Shown: piece after piece, positions 1 through 9,700 of the stretch | Numbering within the stretch: the first letter of the stretch is position 1 | How the letters are laid out: every line of letters starts with the position of its first letter | NCBI GenBank assembly: GCA_963629575.1 | Contig: CAVGIM010000003.1 | Span: forward strand, 1-64,000 | DNA: 64,000 nt | From: Hallerella sp963629575 | Lineage (GTDB): Bacteria > Fibrobacterota > Fibrobacteria > Fibrobacterales > Fibrobacteraceae | Direction: 5' to 3' | Notes under the pieces: generated by a model | Database searches by the model: none | What the model saw: the letters and a program-made list of their open reading frames with translations, nothing else | What the model was told of the DNA's origin: nothing | Translations under genes and position numbers: made by a program

Positions 1-130
1 TGACCGCGCTCCAGGATGACCGCTAGAAGTAAAAGTTCGCTCGGAGTCCCACTCTCCACCCTTCACTCTCCACATTCCACTCTCACCTAAGCTCCAAGCT
101 CTAGGCTCTGACCGCGCTCCAGGATGACGG
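1..130. repeat. Intergenic repeat, copy A (truncated by window edge)
   Basis: The unit starting TGACCGCGCTCCAGGATGAC at base 1 recurs at 109 and again at 34630. Bases 1 to about 88 match 34630 to about 34718 almost base for base. Bases 88-128 match 34609-34649, a stretch that includes AAGCTCCAAGCTCTAGGCTC. Between them lies a pyrimidine-rich low-complexity tract of CACTC/CCAC words. No coding frame is credible here. This looks like a dispersed, locally tandem intergenic repeat. Its function is unknown. Confidence 0.75.
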
Positions 131-305
131 TTTACCATACAAACCTTTGCAGATCGCTGAGCAAATACTCCACTTCTTCCGTTTTCGGTCGTTCAAGTTT
201 TCTTCCCCAGGCTTTTTTAGAGGTTTCCCGGAATTTTTCTCTTTTTCCGGCTGGGAAGCGTCTTTGGAATTGAAAACATTTCAAAATCCGAAAAAGGAGA
301 TTCCG

Positions 306-2480
306 ATGAAAGAAAACACCGAAATGGAAGCGGAAATTCTCCGCGGGCTGAACAGCGACCAGAAATCCGCCGTGCTCTTCGATCAGAAGAAAAACGGTCC
401 CCTGCTGATCCTTGCTGCGGCGGGGTCGGGAAAGACTTCGGTCCTTACCAGGCGCATCCAGTGGCGCGTTCTGCAGGGAGCCAGTCCGGAGTCGATTCTC
501 GCCCTGACGTTTACCGCGAAGGCCGCGCAGGAAATGAGGGAACGCGTACAGAAGCTCTTTCCCGATGCGAATATTCGTCTGAGTACTTTTCATTCTCTCG
601 CTTTCTCGATTCTGCGGGAACGCTTTGGAGATAGGCTGGGCTGGGAACTTGCCGGCTTTGAACGAGCGCCGAAACCGAGTGCGGGAGAGGCGGAACGCTT
701 TGCCTGTGCATTGGTCGATCACCGGCTGAAACCTGACGCGATTTCGAGGGACGAACTTTTCAATCCGGGTGTTTCGCGCAAATTGAACTTGAGGCTGGAA
801 CCTATCCGGAAAGGGGTATTGCGGACGGGAAAAATCGTTTTCGAGGATCTCATCTATCTTTCGACGGAACTGATCGAAAAGAATCCGGATGTGCAAAAGG
901 CGGTGAGAAGTCGATTCCGCGAAATTCTGGTGGATGAATACCAGGACATCAATCCTTCGCAGTATCTGCTCGTGCGCGCGATTCTCGGGGAAAACCGCAA
1001 CCTGTTCGCGGTCGGCGACGACGACCAGGCGATTTACGGCTTTCGCGGTGCGGACATCGGAAACATTTTTCGCTTTTGCAGGGATTTTCCGACAGCGAAG
1101 ATTCTTCGCCTCGAATGGAACTACCGCTCCGTTCCGAAGGTGCTGTATCTCGCAAATAACATTTTTCGGAACAAGCCGCTCTTGCTCGGCAAGACGCTCC
1201 GGGCAGGTAACGGTAGCCGGCATCCTCTCTTTCTCGAAAACCGCGACCCGGAACTCTGGACAAGCGGGGATCCCCAGACGGAAATACTCCGAATCGTTTC
1301 GAAAATCAAGGAACTTCGGATAGCGTATGACCTGGAATTCGAAAATTTCGCCATTCTCGTTCGCTACAATCGCCAGAGGCTCTATTACGAAGAAGCGCTG
1401 GAAAGCTTTCGAATTCCCGTTTGCCGCGAAGGGGAAGGGGAATCTCCGGATGTGTCGGGCGTTCACGTGGAGACGGTGCACGGTTCGAAAGGCCTGCAAT
1501 ACACGGTCGTCTTTTACGCGGGACTCGCGGAAAACCTTACTCCGGGCGAATCGAACGGAACGCGGCGCGAACGGAGGGCGCAGCTAGCCGAGGAGCGGCG
1601 CCTGTTCTATGTCGGCGTGACGCGGGCGGAGGCCGTCCTGATTTTGTTATATTGTAAACGACGTTTTTGGAAAGGCCGTCTTTCCGAATTTAAACCGTCG
1701 CGATTCTTGAACTGTCTGAATCGACCGATTCCGGAGAAATCCCCTATGCCGCTCTTTCTTTTTCGCATCCGCGCAGTCGTCTTGATTTTAGGGTATCTGA
1801 TGTTTGCCGTGCCGCCGTTTCTCTTTCGGAGCGTCTTTTGTCGCAAATCCCTTTCCGCATGGATCGAGCGCCGCATCCAGGAATTTGCCCGGTTTTGCTT
1901 CAAGGCGCTCCGCGTCCAGATCGACATCGAAAACCAGTCCGCGCTTTCTCGCGTCGATTGGAAGCGTCCGGTGATCGTGGTGGGAAACCACCAGTCCTAT
2001 TTCGACATTCCGATCGTCTTTGTCACGCTCGGACGCACCATCGGTTTTTTTGCCAAGAAGGAGCTGACCTACATTCCGTTTCTCAATTTCTGGATGAAGA
2101 AAATCCACTGCATCTTTGTCGATCGCAAGAATTCGCGGGCGGGAGTCGAAATCAAGAATCGCCTGGAATCTTCCAGCGAGACCGCCCAGGTGTTTATCTT
2201 TCCGGAGGGGACGCGCAGCAAGGACGGTTCGGTCGGGCCTTTCAAGAGCGGAGCCTTTCGGCTGGCGACAGACCTGAACGCAATCATCTTGCCCGTCTAT
2301 ATCCAGGGGTCGCGCGAAACGTGGGAATCCAGAAAGAATTCGGATCGGGTCATCGTTCGTTCCGCGGTCCTTGAACCGATCGACGTCGGGGAACTTTCGA
2401 AGGAAAGGCGAATCAATCCGAAAACCGAGCTGGCTCCTCTTGTCCATGAAAAATTTCTGGAAAAACTGCACTCAAAATAA
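306..2480 (+). CDS. UvrD/Rep-type DNA helicase fused to a PlsC-type acyltransferase
   Basis: The 724-residue product has two halves. Residues 1 to about 475 carry superfamily 1A helicase motifs: Walker A AAGSGKT (38-44), LTFTAKAA, Walker B VDEYQD (about 209), GDDDQAIYGFRG, the VHGSKGLQY block and RRLFYVGVTRA (about 440). The space between motifs IV and V is short, so the 2B insertion is reduced compared with UvrD or PcrA (about 720 residues). Residues 481-724 are a 1-acyl-glycerol-3-phosphate acyltransferase: a hydrophobic N-terminus, NHQSYFD (the NHx4D catalytic motif), KKELTYIPF and FPEGTRS. ATG 306 is chosen because AAGGAG sits just upstream; the frame is open from 147. No stop separates the halves, yet ATG 1746 has its own GGAG. 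The acyltransferase may therefore also be made separately, or the fusion may result from loss of a stop. Confidence 0.88.
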   Translation: MKENTEMEAEILRGLNSDQKSAVLFDQKKNGPLLILAAAGSGKTSVLTRRIQWRVLQGASPESILALTFTAKAAQEMRERVQKLFPDANIRLSTFHSLAFSILRERFGDRLGWELAGFERAPKPSAGEAERFACALVDHRLKPDAISRDELFNPGVSRKLNLRLEPIRKGVLRTGKIVFEDLIYLSTELIEKNPDVQKAVRSRFREILVDEYQDINPSQYLLVRAILGENRNLFAVGDDDQAIYGFRGADIGNIFRFCRDFPTAKILRLEWNYRSVPKVLYLANNIFRNKPLLLGKTLRAGNGSRHPLFLENRDPELWTSGDPQTEILRIVSKIKELRIAYDLEFENFAILVRYNRQRLYYEEALESFRIPVCREGEGESPDVSGVHVETVHGSKGLQYTVVFYAGLAENLTPGESNGTRRERRAQLAEERRLFYVGVTRAEAVLILLYCKRRFWKGRLSEFKPSRFLNCLNRPIPEKSPMPLFLFRIRAVVLILGYLMFAVPPFLFRSVFCRKSLSAWIERRIQEFARFCFKALRVQIDIENQSALSRVDWKRPVIVVGNHQSYFDIPIVFVTLGRTIGFFAKKELTYIPFLNFWMKKIHCIFVDRKNSRAGVEIKNRLESSSETAQVFIFPEGTRSKDGSVGPFKSGAFRLATDLNAIILPVYIQGSRETWESRKNSDRVIVRSAVLEPIDVGELSKERRINPKTELAPLVHEKFLEKLHSK
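1648..1748 (+). promoter_or_regulatory. Internal translation start (and possible promoter) for the acyltransferase half
   Basis: GGAG at 1733-1736 lies 9 bases before an in-frame ATG at 1746, exactly where the acyltransferase begins (MPLFLFRIRAVV). A TATATTGT element at 1648-1655 resembles the start-proximal box seen before several other genes here. The internal start is directly visible. Its use, and promoter activity of the box, are inference. Confidence 0.4.
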
Positions 2481-2528
2481 CCTCTTGATGGAAAGTTTTT
2501 CTTGGCAAGGGATTCTTCAGAAAATATC

Positions 2529-2537
2529 TGTGGATAA
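2529..2537 (-). promoter_or_regulatory. Perfect DnaA box (TTATCCACA on the minus strand)
   Basis: The plus strand reads TGTGGATAA, the exact reverse complement of the consensus DnaA box. A second near-match, TGTGGATAG, lies at 2743-2751 at the very start of the DnaA-like gene. Two boxes around a DnaA family gene fit autoregulation. No cluster typical of a replication origin is visible in 2481-2726. Confidence 0.6.
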
Positions 2538-2603
2538 ATTGTGATTTTGAATGGGGAAATTCAAGGGGAGTGCTGCGTGTTTAAACGATGATACTTTGCC
2601 GTA

Positions 2604-2624
2604 AAATTTTGATGGTCAAAATTT
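2604..2624. promoter_or_regulatory. Operator-like palindrome upstream of the DnaA-like gene
   Basis: AAATTTTGA and TCAAAATTT form a perfect 9-base inverted repeat separated by TGG. It lies about 60 bases before the TAAATTCG element at 2685-2692, which is the likely core promoter. This is consistent with a dimeric regulator site. The binding protein is unknown. Confidence 0.45.
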
Positions 2625-2726
2625 GCGGAATTTCGCCGTTTTTGGGAAAAATGAAAAAAATGCGTCCGTCTTTCCTTTTTTTATTAAATTCGCGTTTAAC
2701 GCAAATGGGTATGTGAAACCTTTACC

Positions 2727-4211
2727 GTGGCTTTGAACGAAATGTGGATAGATGACAATGTGATTCGACTGTCTAACGTCTCTTCGGATGTGTGGAGCTC
2801 CGTTCTCGACAGTCTTCGGCATGGCGGCAACGTGCCTTCGAATGCTGTCGATATGTATTTTGACGGAAACCTGGACTTTTCCGGAGTGGAAAACGGTTGC
2901 GCGAAACTGGTCGCAAAAAACGAGCTGATTCCCTCCTGGATCAGCCGCTTCAATCGGCCACTTCTCGCCGCGCTCCAGGATGTCCTGCCCGAAGTTTCGA
3001 CTTTTCGAATCGACGTCTTGCCAATCGGCAAGGTCTCGCCGATTCCCGTCATTTCGTCGGATGCGCTGGTTTCGGAATGTTCTCCCGCGAGGAAGCCCCG
3101 GGCCAGCCGGGCCCAGAAAATCCGGCAAGCGGAAATCGCGGAAACTCTCGCGTCTCTCTATCCGTCATATTCTTTCGAAAACTTCGTAGAGGGCGATTCC
3201 AACCGGATAGCTCTCGCCATGTGCCGCGCCATTGCCGAGAAGCCGGGCGAATGTTCGATGAATCCCCTTTTCCTTTTTGGCGATTCCGGTGTCGGCAAGA
3301 CGCATCTTTTGCAGGCGGTTGCCCACTACGCGATTGCGTTCCATACCGCATCGCGCGTCGTATTCCGGACAGCGGAGCGTTTTCTCAAGGATTTCATGCT
3401 GACGCAGACGGCTGTCTCTCGCGAGGAAAAATCGGAAGCTCTCGCGAAATTGCGGCATACCTACGAGGAGCCCGAACTGCTTCTTGTCGATGACATCCAG
3501 GTTCTTGCCGGGAAGGGTCGCGGAGCGACGGAAAAGGCTCTGTTCGATATTCTCCAGAAGCGCTCGATGGCGAAAAGGCCTAGCGTTTTCTGCGCCGATA
3601 GGCGGCCTTCCGAAATTCCTGGCCTATACGAGGGGTTCTTGCGCTTTGACAGCAACAGCGTATCGGTAAATGCGCCCGATGCCGTGACTTGCATGGACAT
3701 CTTGCGGAAAAAGGCGGAAAAATTCCCGATTCCCGACGATGAGCGCGAAAAGATTTTTGCCCGGGTAATAGCGCGCAAACGGGGAGACGTGCGCGAAATC
3801 GAAGGCATCCTCACGAAGCTTCTGGCTTGCCGCGAATTGCTCGGGGTAAATGTCACGCTGGATTCGTTCCAGGAATTCTGCGAACCTGCCCAGGCGGAAG
3901 CATCCGAAAGGAAAGCGGAACATCCCGTCTTGACGATTTCTGCGATCAAGGAAGCCGTCGCGCTAGCCTACAGGATTTCGGTGGAATCGTTTCGGTCGAA
4001 TTCCCGGGTCAAGACCATCTCCCTTCCGCGAAAAGTCGCGATGTACTTTTGCCGGGAGCTGACGAAGGAATCGCTTTCGAACATCGGATTCCATTTTGGC
4101 AGGGACTATTCCACGGTAATCGCGAATATCCGGTCGGTAGAGCGCGAAATGCGCCAAAATCCGGATTTTGCCCGCGAAGTAGAAAAAATGCGCGCATCTT
4201 TTGTCGCCTAG
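2727..4211 (+). CDS. DnaA-like replication initiator lacking the arginine-finger motif
   Basis: The 494-residue product has the full DnaA layout. Residues 1 to about 95 resemble domain I (WSSVL and NELIPSWISRFN). After a linker comes AAA+ domain III with Walker A GDSGVGKTHLL (about 186) and Walker B LLLVDDIQ (about 252). Domain IV is a helix-turn-helix region with the signature GRDYSTV (about 458). Three departures are visible. The box VII segment, normally RLxSRFxxGL with the arginine finger, reads GLYEGFLRFDSNSV. The DnaA signature has Tyr for His. One Gly of the GGRD motif is missing. Sensor II (RGDVREIEG) is kept. Start GTG 2727 is uncertain; ATG 2742 is an alternative, and neither has a clear ribosome site. 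No dnaN or recF lies nearby. It may be a DnaA paralogue or a divergent main initiator. Confidence 0.8.
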   Translation: MALNEMWIDDNVIRLSNVSSDVWSSVLDSLRHGGNVPSNAVDMYFDGNLDFSGVENGCAKLVAKNELIPSWISRFNRPLLAALQDVLPEVSTFRIDVLPIGKVSPIPVISSDALVSECSPARKPRASRAQKIRQAEIAETLASLYPSYSFENFVEGDSNRIALAMCRAIAEKPGECSMNPLFLFGDSGVGKTHLLQAVAHYAIAFHTASRVVFRTAERFLKDFMLTQTAVSREEKSEALAKLRHTYEEPELLLVDDIQVLAGKGRGATEKALFDILQKRSMAKRPSVFCADRRPSEIPGLYEGFLRFDSNSVSVNAPDAVTCMDILRKKAEKFPIPDDEREKIFARVIARKRGDVREIEGILTKLLACRELLGVNVTLDSFQEFCEPAQAEASERKAEHPVLTISAIKEAVALAYRISVESFRSNSRVKTISLPRKVAMYFCRELTKESLSNIGFHFGRDYSTVIANIRSVEREMRQNPDFAREVEKMRASFVA

Positions 4212-4288
4212 CGCGTCGCATGGCGTTTTTCGCCCCTTTTGTATTCTTTTGTTTACGCAAGAACGATAAATAGTATAGATTTATCCTT

Positions 4289-4816
4289 GTGAAGAACTCT
4301 ATGCGGTCAAAATGCGGTTTTACGCTGGTCGAGGTCCTGACGGTCGTCGCGATGATAGGGATTTTGTCCGCGATAGGCTATGGCGGAATGACCGGAGCGA
4401 TTGCGAACAGCCGCACGAAGGACGCCGCTTACAACATGGCGGCCTACCTCGAAGCGACGGCGAACAGGGCGCGCCAGTTGAACGATACGCTTTGCGTCAA
4501 GGGAAAGGATGGGAAATGGCTTGTCACGTATCGCGCGAAATGCTCCGCCTCGGAAAACGCGACGGCTCTCGACAGCATGGAACTGGTCTTGCGGGTTTCG
4601 CTCGTCAGCGGCTCGGTTGCCGGATTCGATGGCGCGAACTGGCTTTCTTCCGGCGCGGAATTTTTCCCGAAATTCGGGCTCTCGGCGGCTCCCTACCAGG
4701 GATACTTTGTCGCGAAATACGGAAATGACGACATTTTCGGCGCAGCGGTCAAATCCAAGGACAAAAATTCGATTCTTCCGAAGAAAGGCGACGGTTCTTC
4801 GTGGGAAGATCTGTGA
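4289..4816 (+). CDS. Minor pseudopilin, FimT/GspH-like
   Basis: The 175-residue product carries a class III prepilin signal, KCGFTLVEVLTVVAMIGIL, with cleavage expected after Gly and Glu at position +5, followed by one hydrophobic helix. The rest has two Cys residues and no recognised domain. It opens a four-gene operon in the usual minor-pilin order (fimT, pilV, pilW, pilX). GTG 4289 lies 5 bases after a TAGATTTA box (4276-4283), matching the leaderless pattern seen elsewhere in the window. ATG 4301 (MRSKCGF) is an alternative and would give a more typical prepilin leader. The likely role is initiating pilus or pseudopilus assembly at the inner membrane. Confidence 0.82.
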   Translation: MKNSMRSKCGFTLVEVLTVVAMIGILSAIGYGGMTGAIANSRTKDAAYNMAAYLEATANRARQLNDTLCVKGKDGKWLVTYRAKCSASENATALDSMELVLRVSLVSGSVAGFDGANWLSSGAEFFPKFGLSAAPYQGYFVAKYGNDDIFGAAVKSKDKNSILPKKGDGSSWEDL

Positions 4817-4823
4817 GGCTCGC

Positions 4824-5285
4824 ATGGAGACAAGGAACTTGGCGAGAAAAGGCGGTTTCGGCATCATGGAGGTGCTGGTCGCTATCGCTGTGCTCGGATT
4901 TCTGTATGTCGCCGTGAACAACTTGCAGTCGGGCAATCGCGATACGCTTCTCCGGATTCGCGGTCGAGACGGCGCGGTCGAAGTGGCGCAACAGGTAATC
5001 GATTCGCTTTCGCGGGTCGGAATCGCTACGCTTTCCGGTCACGACACGATTTCCATCCCGGAAATTTCCCGCACGTGGAAGGGCCAGCCGGGCATTGTCC
5101 AGCACGATATGACGGTGAACTATTCCGCGCAGGTGATCCTTTCGCCCGATTCGACGTTCAAGGCGAAATCGGCTTCCGCATACGATACGGTCTCGCACGT
5201 ATTTGCGAAAAGGCTCGACGTTACCGTCTCCTGGCCGTTCAAAAGTTCCACGCAGTCTGTCAGCGTTTCGAGGATCGTCCGATGA
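4824..5285 (+). CDS. Minor pseudopilin, PilV/GspI-like
   Basis: The 153-residue product begins METRNLARKGGFGIMEVLVA, a prepilin leader with processing expected at GG/FGIME and a hydrophobic helix reaching about residue 30. ATG 4824 follows the upstream stop by 7 bases with GAGG at 4815-4818. Longer versions of the frame only overlap the upstream pilin. The C-terminus overlaps the next gene by ATGA, so translation is probably coupled. The body has no recognised motif. By position and leader it is the second minor pilin of the set. Confidence 0.82.
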   Translation: METRNLARKGGFGIMEVLVAIAVLGFLYVAVNNLQSGNRDTLLRIRGRDGAVEVAQQVIDSLSRVGIATLSGHDTISIPEISRTWKGQPGIVQHDMTVNYSAQVILSPDSTFKAKSASAYDTVSHVFAKRLDVTVSWPFKSSTQSVSVSRIVR

Positions 5286-6715
5286 AGAAAGGCTTTACCC
5301 TGATGGAACTTGTCGTCTATATGGCGATTGTGGGCATTGTCGTGCTGGTCGCGGGACAGGCGTTTTCGAACAGTACCAAGTTTCGCGTGCGCACGCAAAA
5401 CATGCTGAAATCGACCGCGGAAGCGGAAAACGTCGCAAACCTTTTCAAGGCCGACGTTTCCCAGATGGGAGCGAAAAGCTCGAAGGAAGCGGGAAACGCC
5501 GATGGTGGCGAATCCTATGGCGACAAGTTTAGCGAAGTGAACGAAAATGTCTATATGGATCCGAACAATTCGGATGCGACGAAAAGGGATTCCTCTTCGT
5601 TTTTCATCGCGAAAAAGGACGATGGAAACGACAGCCTGCTCTTTCGGCGGATGCGCTACGACGCGAGTGGACATTACGAGGCGGTCGAGGAAATCGGCTG
5701 GTATGTGAAAGACAGGAAGCTGATGCGTTCCTGCCGGCTTGTCGCCAAGAAAGCGGGGTTTTCCCTTTCGGACGATGATCCGTGTGCGGACATGGGAAAG
5801 AATGCGAACGTTGTCGCGATGACGGAAGCGGATTCGGTGGGATTTGTCGCGCTCCCCGCGACGCCGAACAATCCGGCGGACGACCTGGACGATCTCGGCG
5901 ACGAACAGATTTTTCCGCCGAACGGAAACGACGAGTTCCGGCTCGTTTCGCGCTTTGTCGGAGAGACGGACTACGAGTCCGTGCAAATCCAGAACGCGTC
6001 GGGCGAGCGGAACGAGGGCGGCTCTTCCCAGACACTTTCCGGATTCTATTCCAATTACGATGCAAAGACGACCGTCAAGAGCGATGTCCACTTGAACCAG
6101 GTCTTTGTCATCCGAAACGAGAGCGCGGCCCAGGTTACGGATTCCTGGCGGAACAATTGCGAAAATTACGGACTGAAAAAGGGCGACGGAACGGACATCA
6201 TCTACGTTCCCGAGCAGGAATACGAAATTTCCTTTACGATTCCCGCGCCGACAAGCGACGAAGACAAGATCTTGACCTTTGTGCCGGGCAAGGATCATTT
6301 TTCGGTCGGGTTCCGCAGTGCGTCGAACGGGGAAATTCCGAAGAAGAACGGCGTCCCTCTGGTCGATGACTTTCTCTTTTACCCGCCTCTTGCGACAGGT
6401 GCGGGCATTCCCGATGGGAAGCATGCGGTCCGCTTTACGGTGCCCGATACGCTCAAGAAGGCGTGCGTCGCCTTTACGTTCGTGTTTTACTCGCCGCTTG
6501 TCGCGATGGGAAACCTGACGATCGAGGATTTTCGAATTCGGAAGCTTGCGAACAGGAACCGGTTCGAAGAGGGATTTGACGCGAAGGTGGAAGACAGGAA
6601 GTTTCTCAAGCAGCGGATCAAGGCGATTCGGCTTTCCCTCGTCCTGAAGCGGAAAGGCGAAACCGGGAATGCGATACTGGTCGTTCCGATTCCGAGCAAC
6701 GGACCGTCCGATTAA
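5282..6715 (+). CDS. Minor pseudopilin, PilW/GspJ-like, large
   Basis: The 477-residue product begins MKKGFTLMELVVYMAIVGIV, a clear prepilin signal with Glu at +5. It starts inside the preceding stop (ATGA at 5282-5285). At 477 residues it is longer than GspJ (about 200) or PilW (about 250-350), so the exported part carries extra sequence of unknown fold, rich in Asp, Asn and Ser. It precedes the giant PilX-like gene by 11 bases, with AAGGAG overlapping its own stop. The likely function is in the pilus-tip initiation complex together with its neighbours. Confidence 0.82.
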   Translation: MKKGFTLMELVVYMAIVGIVVLVAGQAFSNSTKFRVRTQNMLKSTAEAENVANLFKADVSQMGAKSSKEAGNADGGESYGDKFSEVNENVYMDPNNSDATKRDSSSFFIAKKDDGNDSLLFRRMRYDASGHYEAVEEIGWYVKDRKLMRSCRLVAKKAGFSLSDDDPCADMGKNANVVAMTEADSVGFVALPATPNNPADDLDDLGDEQIFPPNGNDEFRLVSRFVGETDYESVQIQNASGERNEGGSSQTLSGFYSNYDAKTTVKSDVHLNQVFVIRNESAAQVTDSWRNNCENYGLKKGDGTDIIYVPEQEYEISFTIPAPTSDEDKILTFVPGKDHFSVGFRSASNGEIPKKNGVPLVDDFLFYPPLATGAGIPDGKHAVRFTVPDTLKKACVAFTFVFYSPLVAMGNLTIEDFRIRKLANRNRFEEGFDAKVEDRKFLKQRIKAIRLSLVLKRKGETGNAILVVPIPSNGPSD

Positions 6716-6726
6716 AGGAGCGTGCG

Positions 6727-9700
6727 ATGAAAAACGATTTCTTGAATGCGCAAAAGGCGAAATCCGGTGTATCCCTGGTTGTCGTTCTGCTCTTTATGAT
6801 GATTGCGACCATTGCCGCGACGGCGACGTATAAGTGGATCACGTCCGAAAGCCGTTCGTCGGGTTCGCGAATGCTCCAGCGGGAAGCCTACCAGAGCGCG
6901 GTGGCGGGAATCGAGAATGCGCGGTCCTGGATTGCCTGGAACGCAAACGACGCCGGTGCGCTCGTCAAGCAGTATCTCGACGGCGGAAAGGTTCCGGTAA
7001 ATATCGACAGGCAGCTCCGTCCGCTGCAGCGGGCCGGGCAAAAGTACAGCGTATGGCTTACGGGCGTAAACACCGAAAGCTCTACATACAAGCTAAAGAT
7101 TCTTTCGGAAGGATCGGCGCGGAACGGCGAGGCGAAACACAGCGAAATCGCCATCTTGAACGTCGATGGGCTTTACCAGGTGAAGATCCCTTCGGAAAAG
7201 AGTTCCTCCACAGTCAATTTCGACTATGCGTATTTCGGGGGGACTACAACAAATAGCGGGAATATGAATCCGACCTCGATGCTCATCAATGGAAACTGGA
7301 CGGGAAATCCGAATACGGTTTCCAAGAATTTTGTGGTGACGGGAAATGCAAGCTTGAGCGGAGACAATCTTTCCGTTGCGGGGACGGCTTGTATTGGTGG
7401 CAATCTGAGCACGCAAAACGGCTTTACTGGCAAGGATCTGTATGTGGCGGGGAACACATCCAATTTTAATGGAACGCTTGCCGGGAATCTCTATGTCGAA
7501 GGGGATTTCAATGTGGGAAATGCTTGCGGAAACAAGAATTTCGCAGTCCTTGGAAACGTAACGCTCAACGGAACGCTGGATCCCGGAGACTGCTCCGGAA
7601 AGCGCATCGAAGGAAACCTGTGCACGAGCGAATCGGGGCAGCTTGTCACTTCGGGCGGAAACAATGCCTTTACCGTTTACAAGAACATCTGGATGCCCGG
7701 CAATCAAAACGTGTGGTATAAAGGCTGGAATTACGACAATTACGATTCCTACGACAAAATCGTTTTGGGAAACAGTTCGGAATCCCAGGTCTATATCAAG
7801 ACGGCTCATTCGTGGAAGGATTACGACGATCATCGAAATCAAAAGACCTTCACGGAAACGAATGGAGAAGAGAGAACTTGTGCCGTGGCCGGTTCCAATC
7901 AATACGTGTGTCAGGAATATGGCTATTATTTTAGTTGGGCTCCCTGGACGCGATATTGCAAAAAATGGGCCACTACCGCGACGTGCAATGACTGGACAAA
8001 ATGGGCAGGAGCCCAATATTCCCCCTATCCCCAGAGGAATAAAAAGGACGATCTGTATTACCTCTTTTATGTGGAAGACGGGATTGAAGACGTCGAATTC
8101 AAGACGCATAGCAATACCTACTGGAACGAAAATATCGGCGCCTATTACGTGGGCGGAGCCCTGTTTTATGACCTGTGGGATGTCTGGAACCAATATCGGT
8201 ATGGAAACAACAAAACCTCGGAACCGGATGGTCTTTCACCCTATTGCAAGAAACAAGGAAACTATTCTTCCGGATCTACGGCAATCGAAGCCTTTCGACC
8301 GGTTTGCAACGTGAATCCCTGGTTCAAGTCCAAGGGAACGGTGTCGCGGAATCTTCCTTCGAAAGTTCCCTTCGAGTGCGCCGAACAGGTCAAATCCGAT
8401 TGCGATTCCATTTGGGAGAAAAAGGCGGGCTGTGACGGTTCGAATTACAAAGTAGATGACATGCTGGTGACGGCGTATTCCAAGTTCGAAAGCTACGCGA
8501 ACAAGGATTGCGCAAAAAATATCACGGTATGGTCGAACGATATGAGTGCCAAGATGAATGCGTGCTACAACGAAATTATCAAGGATTCCGATACCAAGCG
8601 TGCCGATGAAAATCTTTATAACGGATATTTGGTCGTGAAGGTGACTTCGAATGGCTTACAGAATCCAACGGTTCCCCTGGATGGAAAGTTTATCATCATC
8701 GTGACAAATTCGCTCGGACAGCAAAATTTGCCTTCGACCACATCGGACTCCTATGTGTTTCTTTATCTGCGCGAGGGTGGGTCGGGAGAAATCCAGCCGC
8801 AAGGCAATGGTCCGTTTAATTATTTCATCTATACGGAAAAGGATGTGGAAAAACTTCTGTTCAATAATTCCAAGTTGACCGGAACGGTCTATGCTGCGGC
8901 GAGTACCTGTGCAAAAATCAAGAATATGGCTATTAAGGAAATCGAGTACAACAAATCCCTTCTCGACGACCTCGCAAATAGCGGCATTATCTGCAACAAC
9001 GACGGTTCGTCTTGTGGCGGTTCCAATTCCGGAGGTTCCTCGACCGGGTCTTCTTCGAGCAGCGTCAATTACGGGGGGACGGATCCTCACTACATTTCGA
9101 TGGCGCCGCAGCTTGGCGTTTCGCTCGAAACGCAATACGAGAACAAGGAAAAGGTGACGACTTCGGGCGATACGACGCGCCTTGCCGGGTCCTACATCGT
9201 GCTTCCGCGCGTGATTTACTTGCCCTCGGACCCTGCCGGGAAACTGGAAGACTATTACAACGTCCTGGGACTGAACGGGGCAAGCGTCAAGAAGTCGGAT
9301 GTCCGCGTCACTTCGTGCGCGAGTTCGGACGCTTCGCTGAACGTGAGCGGGGCACTCTATAGCGCGGCGACCGGTTCTCTTTCTCAGGGAGTCTATACGT
9401 GCAACACGAGCGCCTCGGATTACGAAGACGTTCCCTTCTGGGTCGTCATCGGCAGCGAAACGGGAAACGCCCCCACGGTCTATTTCCAAAAGTCTTCCCA
9501 GGAAATCGCCGCGACGCAGTCCGCTCCGATGGATTCCATCAACCTGGTCGTTCCCGCGCATACGAGCGACATCACGATCAACTATTCGTGGTCGGGTTCG
9601 GAATCGTCGCTTTCGGGTTGGAACATCAATAACCTCGGCGGTTGTTCTTTCGGTTCCGGAAAGTGCAGCATGACGCTTTCCGCGGCGGAAGAGTCCATTG

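Noticed and set aside
132..1499. A 455-codon open frame on the minus strand opposite the helicase
   Set aside because: The plus strand carries all helicase motifs in order. The minus-strand frame has no domain and a composition typical of an antisense shadow.
2481..2726. A complete replication origin
   Set aside because: Only one perfect DnaA box and one near-match are present, no cluster or long AT-rich unwinding repeats, and dnaN, recF or gyrB are not nearby.
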